From contig CAJUND010000002.1 of the NCBI GenBank assembly GCA_910587655.1, forward strand, positions 159,931 to 223,930: a stretch of 64,000 nucleotides of DNA, in the 5' to 3' direction. A program made the position numbers and the translations under genes. Of the stretch, positions 43,936 to 53,200 are shown piece by piece; the stretch's first letter is position 1, and every line of letters begins with the position of its first letter. The notes beneath the pieces were generated by a model, which worked only from the letters and a program-made list of their open reading frames with translations, did no database searches and had not been told where the DNA came from. The stretch is from an uncultured Agathobacter sp. GTDB taxonomy: Bacteria; Bacillota; Clostridia; Lachnospirales; Lachnospiraceae.

Positions 43936-43965
43936 TTGAATCAGAGTATACAGTCGTGTTATAAT
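43936..43965 (+). promoter_or_regulatory. Promoter of the carboxypeptidase gene
   Basis: TTGAAT (43936-43941), 18 bases, then TATAAT (43960-43965) preceded by TGT, an extended -10. It lies 40 bases upstream of the carboxypeptidase start, so that gene is probably separately transcribed. Confidence 0.72.
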
Positions 43966-44004
43966 GGTTATCTGGAAATCATGTTTGCAAGGAGGAAATT
44001 ACGA

Positions 44005-45564
44005 ATGAAGAAACAACCAGCACGTCTGTGTATTGTGGTTCTTATGCTGGTATTTATGTCAGAGCCGTATTCGGTAAGTGCGGCGGTACATCCGGCACAA
44101 AAAGAATTAAAAATGTCAGAAAACACTGGGGATACCTTTCAGGAGCAGGAGGAAGAGCCGGAGGAACCGTCAGTACCGGCAGCTGAAATTCCGGTGCGGA
44201 TAACAGACTCGGATGCAGAGGAAAAGACCGTAATGCTGGATTGGGACAGTGTAAATCATGCGGCTGAATATGCCGTTTTTTTCTGGAAAAATGAGGCATG
44301 GGAGGAAATAAGCAGGACACAGGAACATTCAGAAACAGTTACCCTTACTGCATACGGAACGAAAAACCGCTTTAAAATCTGCGCTTATGACAGTGGGCAG
44401 AAGCTGGCCGGGGAATCTGCGGAACTCGAATTACTGATTCCGGCAAAGGCGAAAAACCTTAAGACCACCGCATATTCCAGAACAAAGGTGAAACTGTACT
44501 GGGAAGCAGCAGAAGGTGCAGATGCCTATGAAATCTACGCGAAACAGGACGGAAAAAAATACCGACTGGCAAAGACCGTGAAAAAAACAGACGCCCGTCT
44601 GGACGTAAAGGACAAAGAAAGCTGCCGGTTTAAAGTTGTTCCGCTTTTTAAGGGTACATTGGGAACGATTGCCGGAAAGGCAGGTGAAACCAGTTATCAG
44701 AACAAAGAATTTGTGTCAATGGACCACCAGAAATACACCTATAAGGAGATGTGCGGGGATATCCGGTCGCTGTGTAAAAAATACAGCGAATATGTCTCTT
44801 ATGAAACCATCGGTTATTCCGAAGAAGGCAGGGAAATTTACGACGTCATTCTGGGAAATAAAAAAGCGGATAAAACCATACTTGTTGTCAGCACGCTTCA
44901 TGCAAGGGAATATATTGCGACAGTTGTATGCATGAAACAGCTGGAATATTATCTGTTAAATTATAATAAGACCGTGGACGGGAAAAAACTCTCAGATGTG
45001 TTTGACAGCTGTAATGTGCATTATGTCATGATGGCAAACCCGGACGGGGTTACCATATCACAGACAAAGAAAGCAAGATGGAAGGCGAATGCAAACGGCG
45101 TGAATTTAAACCGCAATTTCCCTTATGCATTTAAAAAAGAAGGCAGAAAAAAAGACGGCAGCTACAGCGGGAAAAAAGCTGCAAGTGAAAGCGAAACACA
45201 GGCGATTGTGGGGCTTACGAAAAAACTGAATAACACACAGACGCTTGCGGTTGTCAATTACCATGCCATGGGACAGATTGTGTTCGGCGACTACGGCGGG
45301 AAAAATAAAAAGCTTGGTTCTGATATCACAGATATGTACAGGATAGCAAGAAGCACGACCGGTTATTCCAGCGCGGCAGGCTATGGGGGCACCTCAAACG
45401 GAAATTACAGGGAGTATTTAATGTATAAAGTGAAAGTGCCAAGTATCACAATTGAAGTTGCAGGCATATCCTGCCCGGTTCCGAAATACCAGTATGCTTC
45501 TGCTTTTAACCGTAATAAACTGGTTGTATTACGGGAGGCTGTATGGTTAAAAAAGAACAAATAA
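44005..45564 (+). CDS. Secreted zinc carboxypeptidase (M14) with fibronectin-like domains
   Basis: A 519-residue exported protein with signal peptide (about 1-30). It has one or two fibronectin-type-III-like domains (about 60-230; patterns LDWDSVNHAAEYAVFFWK and LYWEAAEGADAYEIY) and a peptidase M14 domain (about 235-519). Zinc ligands His299 and Glu302 are in STLHAREY, third His420 in NYHAMGQ, substrate-binding NLNRNFP, and catalytic Glu484 in ITIEVAG. It likely trims peptidoglycan stem peptides or other peptides outside the cell. The ATG at 44005 has AAGGAGG; its own promoter precedes it and a bidirectional terminator follows. Confidence 0.92.
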   Translation: MKKQPARLCIVVLMLVFMSEPYSVSAAVHPAQKELKMSENTGDTFQEQEEEPEEPSVPAAEIPVRITDSDAEEKTVMLDWDSVNHAAEYAVFFWKNEAWEEISRTQEHSETVTLTAYGTKNRFKICAYDSGQKLAGESAELELLIPAKAKNLKTTAYSRTKVKLYWEAAEGADAYEIYAKQDGKKYRLAKTVKKTDARLDVKDKESCRFKVVPLFKGTLGTIAGKAGETSYQNKEFVSMDHQKYTYKEMCGDIRSLCKKYSEYVSYETIGYSEEGREIYDVILGNKKADKTILVVSTLHAREYIATVVCMKQLEYYLLNYNKTVDGKKLSDVFDSCNVHYVMMANPDGVTISQTKKARWKANANGVNLNRNFPYAFKKEGRKKDGSYSGKKAASESETQAIVGLTKKLNNTQTLAVVNYHAMGQIVFGDYGGKNKKLGSDITDMYRIARSTTGYSSAAGYGGTSNGNYREYLMYKVKVPSITIEVAGISCPVPKYQYASAFNRNKLVVLREAVWLKKNK

Positions 45565-45584
45565 CTGCCGGCTTCCTGCAGTAT

Positions 45585-45628
45585 AAAAAACCCTTTTACC
45601 GGAGTAAAATCTGGTAAAAGGGTTTTTT
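45585..45628. terminator. Bidirectional terminator between convergent genes
   Basis: A 16-base perfect stem (45585-45600 with 45613-45628), A-run on the left and T-run on the right, 12-base loop. It serves the carboxypeptidase gene on the plus strand and the DUF5050-like gene on the minus strand. Confidence 0.92.
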
Positions 45629-45642
45629 GAATTTCCAGCACC

Positions 45643-46662
45643 TTAATCTTCAATAATTCCCGGATGGAACGGCATGAGTTCTCCCGGATTTGAGGTTGGC
45701 GTATAAAACACTGCCTTGGATTCAAAATCTGTCAGATAGATATTGTGCGAGGTAATGCTGATGTTAGAGTAATTTCCAGGTGCAATTTCTTTAAATTCAC
45801 TTCCGTCATTTTTAATCATGCAGACTGCCGGCTGATCCTCGGAATACCTCTGGTAGTAAATATAACTTCCATTGATATTGTAAAGATCGATACTGTCGTC
45901 TGTTAGCGTTACCGGCTGGTCAGCTTCAATGTTTGTATGAACCAGTGCCATATCCTGGTTTACATCCAGGTAATATACATTTTTATCGCTTGTAACAATC
46001 GGTTTATAGCAGTTGCACTCATAAATTTTTGCATGCGTATTGGTGGCGGTGTTGTATTCATAAAGGGCGCCGTCTTTTTCTGTTCCGTTTGTGTAAAAAT
46101 ACTGTCCAAGCGCGCTGCAGGTAAAGACGTAGGTATCCTGCACCTGCTCCATGTCTTTTCCGTCAATTCCGACCCTGTAAAGGGTGGAAGCAGTTTCGTC
46201 CTCGTAATGCAGGTAATAAATGTAATTACCAATTAAAGTGGCATAAAGGCACGGCTCCCGGTCGAGAACCTTTGGCGAGCCTCCGGAACGTTTAATACGG
46301 CAGAGACTGTGTCTTGCATACGTAAAAAATGCATAATCAATAGAATTTTCATCGTTATTTCTAATGTAGTAAACATAGTTGTCATCTGCATTAATGTACA
46401 TGGCAGTGTCTGAGCAGAGCTTTTTTAAGTTGCTTCCATCCAGATCCATGGAGTAAAGCCGGTAGTTGTCATCCGGATTTGCAAAAAACACTGTGCCGTT
46501 GCTTTCGCAGAAGAGTCCGGCATTGTAAAGGTTGCCGGCGGAATTTCCATTGACATAGCTGTCGTTGTATTTTATTTTGTTGTCCAGAACGCTGTAAATA
46601 CTGATTCCGGCAATGGCAATAACCACGAGAACTGCTATGATAATCCCTATTGCTTTTTTCAT
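45643..46662 (-). CDS. DUF5050-like membrane-anchored beta-propeller-type protein
   Basis: A 339-residue protein with one N-terminal membrane helix (about 4-26) and an extracellular domain of repeated short units (YRLYSMDLDGSNLKKLCSD, VYYIRNNDEN, YIYYLHYEDE, YIYYQRYSED). The unit pattern is that of DUF5050/TolB-like propellers in Clostridia surface proteins. The function is not known; binding of a ligand outside the cell is the usual guess. A minus-strand promoter (46743-46771) and a bidirectional terminator frame it as a single-gene unit. Confidence 0.85.
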   Translation of the reverse strand: MKKAIGIIIAVLVVIAIAGISIYSVLDNKIKYNDSYVNGNSAGNLYNAGLFCESNGTVFFANPDDNYRLYSMDLDGSNLKKLCSDTAMYINADDNYVYYIRNNDENSIDYAFFTYARHSLCRIKRSGGSPKVLDREPCLYATLIGNYIYYLHYEDETASTLYRVGIDGKDMEQVQDTYVFTCSALGQYFYTNGTEKDGALYEYNTATNTHAKIYECNCYKPIVTSDKNVYYLDVNQDMALVHTNIEADQPVTLTDDSIDLYNINGSYIYYQRYSEDQPAVCMIKNDGSEFKEIAPGNYSNISITSHNIYLTDFESKAVFYTPTSNPGELMPFHPGIIED

Positions 46663-46742
46663 TTGATTTTCCTCCTTTTCCTGAACACCATCCGTTCCCT
46701 GGTTGTCATCCGGCAGACAGTGACAGAACTGTTGTTACTAAA

Positions 46743-46771
46743 ATTATATAATTTGTGCGATTAACTTGCAA
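46743..46771 (-). promoter_or_regulatory. Promoter of the DUF5050-like gene
   Basis: Read on the minus strand: TTGCAA (46771-46766), 17 bases, TATAAT (46748-46743). It is back-to-back with the pheA promoter; the two -35 boxes are 7 bases apart. Confidence 0.65.
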
Positions 46772-46778
46772 GGTTTAC

Positions 46779-46807
46779 TTGCGTTTTTGGTGAATTTGTA
46801 CTAAAAT
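46779..46807 (+). promoter_or_regulatory. Promoter of pheA-ppx-ppk
   Basis: TTGCGT (46779-46784), 17 bases, TAAAAT (46802-46807). The start point would fall about 20 bases before the pheA ribosome binding site, leaving no room for a riboswitch or T-box in the leader. Confidence 0.65.
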
Positions 46808-46835
46808 TTCTAGTATGAAGATAAGGAGTATCCGT

Positions 46836-47966
46836 ATGAGAGATTTAGTGGAAATTCGTGAAGATATTGACAGGCTGGATGAACAGATTGTTTCATTATA
46901 TGAAAAGCGCATGGAACTGACCTCCTGTGTGGCAGAATATAAAATCCGGACAGGAAAACAGATTTTTGACAGGGAAAGGGAAGCAAGCAAGCTTTCCGTA
47001 CTGTCAGCCCTCGCATCCTCGGAGGAAAATAAAGACGGAATCAGGGAACTGTTTGAGCAGATTATGGCGATGAGCCGCAAAAAACAGTACCAGCTCCTGA
47101 CCAGCCGCGGAATTACAGGAGAGTCGGAATTTACCGTCGTCAGGCATCCGGATTATTCCGGCGCAAGAATTGTATTCCAGGGACTGGAAGGGGCGTACAG
47201 CCAGCAGGCAATGGAAAAATTCTTCGGTGAAAACTGTGACAGTTTTCACGTGGATACCTGGAAGGATGCCATGAATGCCATTAAGGACAGACAGGCGGAT
47301 TACGCAGTTCTTCCAATCGAAAATTCTTCAGCCGGAATCGTATCAGAAAACTATGACCTGCTGGTGGAGTATGACAATTATATTGTGGGCGAGCAGATTC
47401 TTCAGGTAAACCATGCACTGCTTGGTGTGGAAGGCGCAGAGGTAAGCGATATCACAAATGTTTATTCCCACAAGCAGTCCCTGATGCAGTGCAGCGACTT
47501 TTTGGAGCAGCATGCAGACTGGGAAAAATTCAGCCTGAATAATAATGCGGTGGCAGCCAAAAAAGTCAGGGATGACGGACAGAAAAACCAGGCGGCGATT
47601 GCAGGTGAAAAAAATGCAGAGATTTACGGTCTGAAAGTTCTTCGTAATTCCATTCAGAATAACAAGAATAATTCCACCCGTTTTATCATTGTAACCGGTA
47701 AAAAAATTTATACAGAGGATGCTAAAAGAATCAGCATCTGTTTTGAAATTAACCATGAAAGCGGCGCGCTTTACCATGCGCTGTCCCATTTTATTTATAA
47801 TGGCATAAACATGACAAATATCCAGTCACGTCCGCTGCAGAACAGAAACTGGGAATACCGGTTTTTTGTGGATTTTGAGGGGAATTTCCGTGAGGAAGCC
47901 GTACAGAATGCACTGCGGGGCCTGCGGGAAGAAACCATTTCCCTGCGGATACTGGGTACATATTAA
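46836..47966 (+). CDS. pheA: Bifunctional chorismate mutase/prephenate dehydratase
   Basis: A 376-residue P-protein: an AroQ-type chorismate mutase (about 1-85; LVEIREDIDRLDEQIVSLYEKR), prephenate dehydratase (about 105-285; FQGLEGAYSQQAMEKFF, the PIENSSAG motif and STRFIIVTGK), and a C-terminal ACT-type regulatory domain (about 295-376; ESGALYHALSHF). It converts chorismate to phenylpyruvate for phenylalanine synthesis and is usually feedback-inhibited by phenylalanine. The start is ATG 46836 behind AAGGAG; an ATG at 46815 lacks a site. It is linked to ppx-ppk. Confidence 0.94.
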   Translation: MRDLVEIREDIDRLDEQIVSLYEKRMELTSCVAEYKIRTGKQIFDREREASKLSVLSALASSEENKDGIRELFEQIMAMSRKKQYQLLTSRGITGESEFTVVRHPDYSGARIVFQGLEGAYSQQAMEKFFGENCDSFHVDTWKDAMNAIKDRQADYAVLPIENSSAGIVSENYDLLVEYDNYIVGEQILQVNHALLGVEGAEVSDITNVYSHKQSLMQCSDFLEQHADWEKFSLNNNAVAAKKVRDDGQKNQAAIAGEKNAEIYGLKVLRNSIQNNKNNSTRFIIVTGKKIYTEDAKRISICFEINHESGALYHALSHFIYNGINMTNIQSRPLQNRNWEYRFFVDFEGNFREEAVQNALRGLREETISLRILGTY

Positions 47967-47981
47967 ATGTGAGGTAGGATT

Positions 47982-49565
47982 ATGGCGATTGACACATTTG
48001 CAGCAATCTATATCGGAACCTATGACGTCAGTCTTAAGGTATTTGAATTTACCGGCAGAAAAAAGCTTCATGAAGTGGACCATATTCGTTCCAGGCTGGA
48101 TCTGGGGCGGGATTCCATTGGAAAGGAAAACATCGGGAAAAACAGCATTGGCTATGAAAAAGTGGATGAACTCTGTAAAACCCTTGCGGAGTTTAAACGC
48201 ATCATTGAAGGATACAGGGTGGACCATTATGAAGTATATGCATCCGCCGTGCTGCGGGATGCGTCCAATCTGGCGTTTATCATGGACCAGATTCGCCTGC
48301 GGACGGGACTTACAGTAAAAGTCATCAGTAATTCGGAGCACAGACTGATCAGCTATAAAACAGTTGCCGGCCAGGAGACATTTGAAAAAATGATAAAGAC
48401 GAGCGCTGCTGTGATTGATGTGGGAGGCTCCAGTGTCCAGATTACCATTTTCCGCAATGGAAAACTGATGTTTACCCAGCATATTGAAGCGGGAATCATG
48501 CGTCTTTACAATCTGCTTGGAAACGGAAAACAGCCGCTGCGCATGTATGAAACGCAGATAGAAGAATACCTGCATAAAAAGTTTGAAGGGTTTCATTCCA
48601 TGTATATGACAGAGGATGTGGATTCCATTATTATCATCAGTGATTACGCCATGGAACTGGTCCAGAGACTGGAAGAAAAAGGCGATGGAAAACGTCTGGT
48701 AAAAACAGACAGGTTTGTAAAACTGATTGAGAAACTACAGAAAAAAACCCTGCCGGAAATTACCGCGGAGTTAAATCTTGCAGATGAAACAGAACCATTA
48801 ATTATCCCTGCCATTATACTGTTTAAAACACTTGTTTTAAATATTGGACCGAAAGAAGTCTGGGTTCCGGGGGCAAATATCCAGGATGGAATTGCGTATG
48901 ACTATGCCCAGCGGAATAAACTGCTTTCCATTACCCACGATTTTGATGCGGATATTATTTCGGCGGCACAGTTTTTATCCGTGCATTACCAGAGTTATTC
49001 ACCGCATATTGAAGCGCTGACCAGACTGACCACGAATCTGTTTGATGCAATGAAAAAAGTACATGGTCTTGGAAAAAGACAGAGACTGCTTCTGGAAGTG
49101 GCGACCATTCTGCATGACTGCGGTAAATTTGTCAGTCTGTCAGAATCACAGGAGAATGCATACCAGATCATTAAATCATCTGAAATTATAGGTCTTACCC
49201 ACCAGGAACGGCTGATTGTTGCATTTACTGTGTTATATAATACGCAGCCGCTGGAAGACTATGAAGAGGTATCCGACCGGCTGGGCCAGGAGGATTATCT
49301 TTGTGTGGCAAAGCTCTCTGCAATTCTGCGGGTGGCAAATGCACTCGACCAGAGCCACAGACAGAAATTTAAAAATATGAAAATTGCAATCAAAGGGCGG
49401 CAGCTTGTGATTACCGTGGAAGCGTTTGAAGATATTTCCCTGGAACAGGCGCTCTTTGATGCAAAAACTTCATACTTTGAAAATGTTTACAGTATGAAAC
49501 CAGTGTTAAAAGAGAAACGGATTTATATATATGAAAGGGAGGGGAAGTATGGAACCAAAAACTGA
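47982..49565 (+). CDS. ppx: Exopolyphosphatase (Ppx/GppA family) with HD domain
   Basis: A 527-residue Ppx/GppA protein: an actin-like N-terminal fold (AIYIGTYDVSLKVFEF; SAAVIDVGGSSVQITIF as phosphate-binding loop; VPGANIQDGIAYDYA), then a C-terminal HD-type domain (LLLEVATILHDCGKFV). It hydrolyses terminal phosphates of polyphosphate, or pppGpp in GppA members. The gene starts 15 bases after pheA and overlaps ppk by 17 bases, so synthesis and degradation of polyphosphate are coupled. Confidence 0.92.
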   Translation: MAIDTFAAIYIGTYDVSLKVFEFTGRKKLHEVDHIRSRLDLGRDSIGKENIGKNSIGYEKVDELCKTLAEFKRIIEGYRVDHYEVYASAVLRDASNLAFIMDQIRLRTGLTVKVISNSEHRLISYKTVAGQETFEKMIKTSAAVIDVGGSSVQITIFRNGKLMFTQHIEAGIMRLYNLLGNGKQPLRMYETQIEEYLHKKFEGFHSMYMTEDVDSIIIISDYAMELVQRLEEKGDGKRLVKTDRFVKLIEKLQKKTLPEITAELNLADETEPLIIPAIILFKTLVLNIGPKEVWVPGANIQDGIAYDYAQRNKLLSITHDFDADIISAAQFLSVHYQSYSPHIEALTRLTTNLFDAMKKVHGLGKRQRLLLEVATILHDCGKFVSLSESQENAYQIIKSSEIIGLTHQERLIVAFTVLYNTQPLEDYEEVSDRLGQEDYLCVAKLSAILRVANALDQSHRQKFKNMKIAIKGRQLVITVEAFEDISLEQALFDAKTSYFENVYSMKPVLKEKRIYIYEREGKYGTKN

Positions 49566-51672
49566 TTTTAAAAACCCGGAATACTATGAAAACCGGGAAC
49601 TAAGCTGGATTAAATTTGACAGCCGTGTGCTGAGTGAAGCAAGGGACAAAACTATTCCCCTTCTGGAGAGGCTGAAATTCATCAGCATTACCTCCTCCAA
49701 TCTTGACGAATTTTTTATGGTAAGGGTGGCGTCATTAAAGGACATGGTGCATGCAAATTACCGGAAGAAGGACATAGCGGGCATGACGGCGCAGCGGCAG
49801 CTTGCGGCAGTAAACCAGGCGACAAAGGAACTGGTAAGCACGCAGTACAATACCTATACCCGTTCCCTTGTTCCGCTTTTAAACAAAGAAGGAATTTATA
49901 TACTGGACGCCCATGAGGAATTATCAAAAGAACAGGGTGAATTTGTAGACCGTTATTTTCTGGATAATGTTTATCCGGTTTTAACACCGATGGCAGTGGA
50001 TGCCTCGCGTCCGTTTCCTCTGATCCGTAACAAGACGTTAAATATCGCGGCAATGTTAAGCAGCAGGCAGAATAAAGAAGAAACCATGTTTGCAACCGTG
50101 CAGGTGCCGGGGGTGCTTCCGCGCCTGGTGCAGATTCCGGGAGAGGAAGGCACGATGGTATTTATTCTGCTGGAACAGATTATAGAAAGAAATATAGAAG
50201 TGTTATTTTCCAATTACAAGGTGCTTTGTGCATATCCATACCGTATCATGAGAAATGCCGACCTGACAATTGATGAGGATGAAGCGTCAGATTTATTAAA
50301 AGAGATTCAGAATAAATTAAAGATGCGCCAGTGGGGAGAGGTCATCCGTCTGGAAATCGAAGAAAAGGCAAATAAAAAGCTTCTTAAATTTTTAAAGACG
50401 GAACTGAACGTGGCGGAAGAGGACGTGTTTCATATTGCCGGTCCGATTGACCTGACGTTTCTTATGAAGCTGTATGGAATGGAAAATTATGAGCACCTGT
50501 GTTATAAACCGTACAGACCGCAGCGGGTACCGGAAATTGAACCGGGCAGCGATATTTTTACTTCGATTCGGAAGGGGGATATTTTTCTGCATCATCCGTA
50601 CGAAACCTTTGACCCGGTTGTTGATTTTATCCGCCAGGCGTCGAGGGATCCGGATGTGCTTGCAATCAAGCAGACGCTTTACCGTGTCAGCGGAAACTCG
50701 CCGATTATCAGCAGTCTGGCACAGGCCGCGGAAAACGGCAAGCAGGTGTCGGTTCTGGTGGAATTAAAAGCCCGGTTTGACGAGGAGCATAACATTGTCT
50801 GGGCAAAGAAGCTCGAACAGGCGGGATGCCATGTTATTTACGGTCTGGTGGGACTGAAAACCCACAGTAAAATCGCACTTGTCGTGCGCAGGGAGGAAGA
50901 CGGAATCCGGCGTTATGTCCATCTTGGAACCGGAAATTATAACGATTCCACGGCAAAGCTTTATACGGACTGCGGAATATTTACCTGCAGGGAATCCATC
51001 GGGGAGGATGCAACAGCCGTGTTTAACATGCTTTCCGGTTATTCCGAACCGCGCTCCTGGAACGAACTGGTTCTTGCGCCGTACTGGCTCAGGGATAAAT
51101 TCCTGCATCTGATTGAACGTGAAAAAAAGCATGCACAGCAGGGAAAAGAAGCAAAAATCACTGCCAAAATGAATTCCCTCTGCGACCAGGGGATTATTGA
51201 GGCGCTTTATGAAGCTTCAGCCGCCGGTGTGAAAATAGACCTTATTGTCCGCGGAATCTGCTGTCTTCGCACAGGCATTGCGGGAGTCAGCGAGAATATT
51301 ACTGTGCGCTCCATTGTAGGTAACTTCCTGGAGCACAGCCGCATTTTCTATTTTAAAAATGACGGCAGCGAAGAAATATATATGGGAAGCGCCGACTGGA
51401 TGCCAAGAAACCTTGACCGGCGTGTGGAAATTATTTTCCCGCTTCTGGATGAAAAATTAAAGGAAAAGGCATACCATATTCTGGAAGTGGAACTGGCTGA
51501 TAATGTAAAGGCAAGGGTTATGCAGCCTGACGGTTCCTACGAAAAAGTAGATAAGAGAGGAAAAGCTCTCGTGCATTCCCAGAATCTGTTCTGTAAAGAA
51601 GCGAAGGAACAGGTTCCGAAAGTTCACAGCAGCGGAAACCAGAGAGGGTTTATTCCTGCGGAACCAGTTTAA
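49549..51672 (+). CDS. ppk1: Polyphosphate kinase 1
   Basis: A 707-residue PPK1 with N-terminal helical domain (NRELSWIKFDSRVLSEA), head domain, and two phospholipase-D-like catalytic domains. The autophosphorylated histidine is in GLKTHSKIALVVR and a second conserved His in LEHSRIFYF. KQTLYRVSGNSPI and GTGNYNDSTAKLYTD are typical. It makes polyphosphate from ATP. The ATG at 49549 follows GGGAGGGGAA. The end of the coding region is part of a terminator hairpin. Confidence 0.96.
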   Translation: MEPKTDFKNPEYYENRELSWIKFDSRVLSEARDKTIPLLERLKFISITSSNLDEFFMVRVASLKDMVHANYRKKDIAGMTAQRQLAAVNQATKELVSTQYNTYTRSLVPLLNKEGIYILDAHEELSKEQGEFVDRYFLDNVYPVLTPMAVDASRPFPLIRNKTLNIAAMLSSRQNKEETMFATVQVPGVLPRLVQIPGEEGTMVFILLEQIIERNIEVLFSNYKVLCAYPYRIMRNADLTIDEDEASDLLKEIQNKLKMRQWGEVIRLEIEEKANKKLLKFLKTELNVAEEDVFHIAGPIDLTFLMKLYGMENYEHLCYKPYRPQRVPEIEPGSDIFTSIRKGDIFLHHPYETFDPVVDFIRQASRDPDVLAIKQTLYRVSGNSPIISSLAQAAENGKQVSVLVELKARFDEEHNIVWAKKLEQAGCHVIYGLVGLKTHSKIALVVRREEDGIRRYVHLGTGNYNDSTAKLYTDCGIFTCRESIGEDATAVFNMLSGYSEPRSWNELVLAPYWLRDKFLHLIEREKKHAQQGKEAKITAKMNSLCDQGIIEALYEASAAGVKIDLIVRGICCLRTGIAGVSENITVRSIVGNFLEHSRIFYFKNDGSEEIYMGSADWMPRNLDRRVEIIFPLLDEKLKEKAYHILEVELADNVKARVMQPDGSYEKVDKRGKALVHSQNLFCKEAKEQVPKVHSSGNQRGFIPAEPV

Positions 51673-51686
51673 ACTGGTACTTTTTC
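51663..51686 (+). terminator. Terminator overlapping the ppk stop codon
   Basis: ACCAGT (51663-51668) pairs with ACTGGT (51673-51678) across a TTAA loop that includes the stop codon, followed by ACTTTTT. The stem is short but well placed. Confidence 0.6.
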
Positions 51687-51691
51687 CCTAA

Positions 51692-51720
51692 TTGACAGAG
51701 TTCTTTTGACGTGATATGAT
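51692..51720 (+). promoter_or_regulatory. Strong promoter of the lipoprotein-toxin cassette
   Basis: A consensus TTGACA (51692-51697), 17 bases, TATGAT (51715-51720). The bases following the -35 box (GAG TTCTTTT) recur in slightly changed form ahead of the second lipoprotein, at 52425. Confidence 0.82.
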
Positions 51721-51757
51721 TGCTGTCGAACGTAAGAAGAGAGGAGTATCTTTTATC

Positions 51758-52390
51758 ATGAAAAAGAAAAGAATGGCAACACTGTTACTTGTTATGGTTA
51801 TGGCAGTAGGGATGTTTGGCGGATGCGGTGCCAAGTTTGATGCATCAAAGTATCTGCAGGCACAGCTTGATAATTCCTACAAGAATGATTCTTCACTGAT
51901 TATCGAGCAGAAAATTGACACCAAGGAAAATGCCGAAAAGGTTTACGAGCAGGTACTTGACAACCAGGTGGAAGGTTTTTTTGTCGGAGTTGATGTTTCT
52001 GACGAAGTAAAGAGCCGTTACCGTGACATTTTTGCAGATATGCTTGCAAAGGCTGATTACACAGTAAAAGAAGCGGAAAAGCAGTCTGACGGTTCCTATA
52101 AAGTATCGGTTGATTCCAAAAAGATGAAGATTTTTGAGCCGGTTATGGAAGAAGTGACCAAAGAGGCAGAGAACTTAAGCACGGACGACCTTAATACTTA
52201 CATGAATGATTTCTTTGGACTTATGGCTGACAGCCTTGAAAAGCAGTTAAAGGATGGTGTTGAATACGGGGATGCAGAGAATATGACAGTCCGTATTGAA
52301 ATCGTAAACAAGGTTTACACCATGAATGAGTCTGACGTTAATGCACTGACTGCAGGTCTGTTTGATTCAGATGCAATCAATGCACAGTAG
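51758..52390 (+). CDS. Small lipoprotein, DUF5105-like, first tandem copy
   Basis: A 210-residue lipoprotein: signal peptide with lipobox MFGGCGAKF and an Asp/Glu/Lys-rich mature domain. The mature domain opens FDASKYLQAQLDNSYKND and contains YEQVLDNQVEGFFVGVDV. It resembles DUF5105 proteins of Clostridia, whose function is unknown. The start ATG at 51758 (MKKKRMATLLL) is preceded by AGAGGAG. A paralogue follows directly, and the toxin-like gene after that. Confidence 0.85.
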   Translation: MKKKRMATLLLVMVMAVGMFGGCGAKFDASKYLQAQLDNSYKNDSSLIIEQKIDTKENAEKVYEQVLDNQVEGFFVGVDVSDEVKSRYRDIFADMLAKADYTVKEAEKQSDGSYKVSVDSKKMKIFEPVMEEVTKEAENLSTDDLNTYMNDFFGLMADSLEKQLKDGVEYGDAENMTVRIEIVNKVYTMNESDVNALTAGLFDSDAINAQ

Positions 52391-52424
52391 TCTTCGTTCG
52401 GCACAGAACTGAATACGGTAGTGT

Positions 52425-52453
52425 TTGACAGAGCTCCTTCCGCATGTTAATGT
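52425..52453 (+). promoter_or_regulatory. Second lipoprotein promoter, duplicate of the first
   Basis: TTGACA (52425-52430), 17 bases, TAATGT (52448-52453). The TTGACAGAG context is shared with 51692-51700, so the promoter seems to have been duplicated together with the lipoprotein gene. Confidence 0.6.
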
Positions 52454-52504
52454 TTCATTAAGACATTTTTTAATGAAATATTACATATGGGAGGAGTTTT
52501 TGTT

Positions 52505-53149
52505 ATGGAAAAGAAGAGAATTACAGGATTGTTTCTGGTTTTTGCACTGGTACTCGGACTGTTTGGCGGATGCGCAAAACTTCCGGAGTTTGATGCGTCC
52601 AAGTACCTTGAATCACAGCTGAACGTCTGTTTTAAAAATGATTCGACAAAGAGTGAGGAGCTTGGCATTCATAGTACGAAAGAAGAGGCAGAGGCAGATT
52701 TTAACAGAACGGTAAATCAGTTCACGGACAGCTTTTTTATCGGTGTTTCGATTTCCGATAAACTGAAACAGCGCTACAGGGAAATTTTTGCCGATCTTTT
52801 TTCAAAAGTGGATTACACCGTAAAGGATAACCAGAAATTAAATGATAATTCCTATATTGTAACTGTGGAATATAAGCAGATGAAAGTCTTGAAACCGGCA
52901 ATAAAAAAGATGCGCAAAAAATTAAGCAAAGTCAGTACCACCAATCTGGAGCTGTACCAGGAATCATTTTTTACACTGATGGCAGACCGTATGGAGAAGG
53001 TGCTTTCCAAAGATTTAAAGTTTGGAACTCCGGAGGTAATGGTCTTCCATGTCGAAATAAAGGACTATAAGTATACACTGAACCAGGAAGATGTTATGAC
53101 ACTGATGAACGGGCTGATTGATTTTGATGCCGTGGAGGCAGTTGGGTAA
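52505..53149 (+). CDS. Small lipoprotein, DUF5105-like, second tandem copy
   Basis: A 214-residue paralogue of the preceding gene: lipobox LFGGCAKLPE, then FDASKYLESQLNVCFKND and the RYREIFADLFSKVDYTVK block shared with copy one. Divergence is substantial, so the duplication is old or under diversifying selection. The ATG at 52505 follows GGGAGGAG. No terminator separates it from the toxin-like gene 51 bases downstream, so the two are probably co-transcribed. Confidence 0.85.
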   Translation: MEKKRITGLFLVFALVLGLFGGCAKLPEFDASKYLESQLNVCFKNDSTKSEELGIHSTKEEAEADFNRTVNQFTDSFFIGVSISDKLKQRYREIFADLFSKVDYTVKDNQKLNDNSYIVTVEYKQMKVLKPAIKKMRKKLSKVSTTNLELYQESFFTLMADRMEKVLSKDLKFGTPEVMVFHVEIKDYKYTLNQEDVMTLMNGLIDFDAVEAVG

Positions 53150-53200
53150 AGATATAGTTGCATGGTTTGTGGATATGAAAATTTTGTATAAGGAGTGCAA

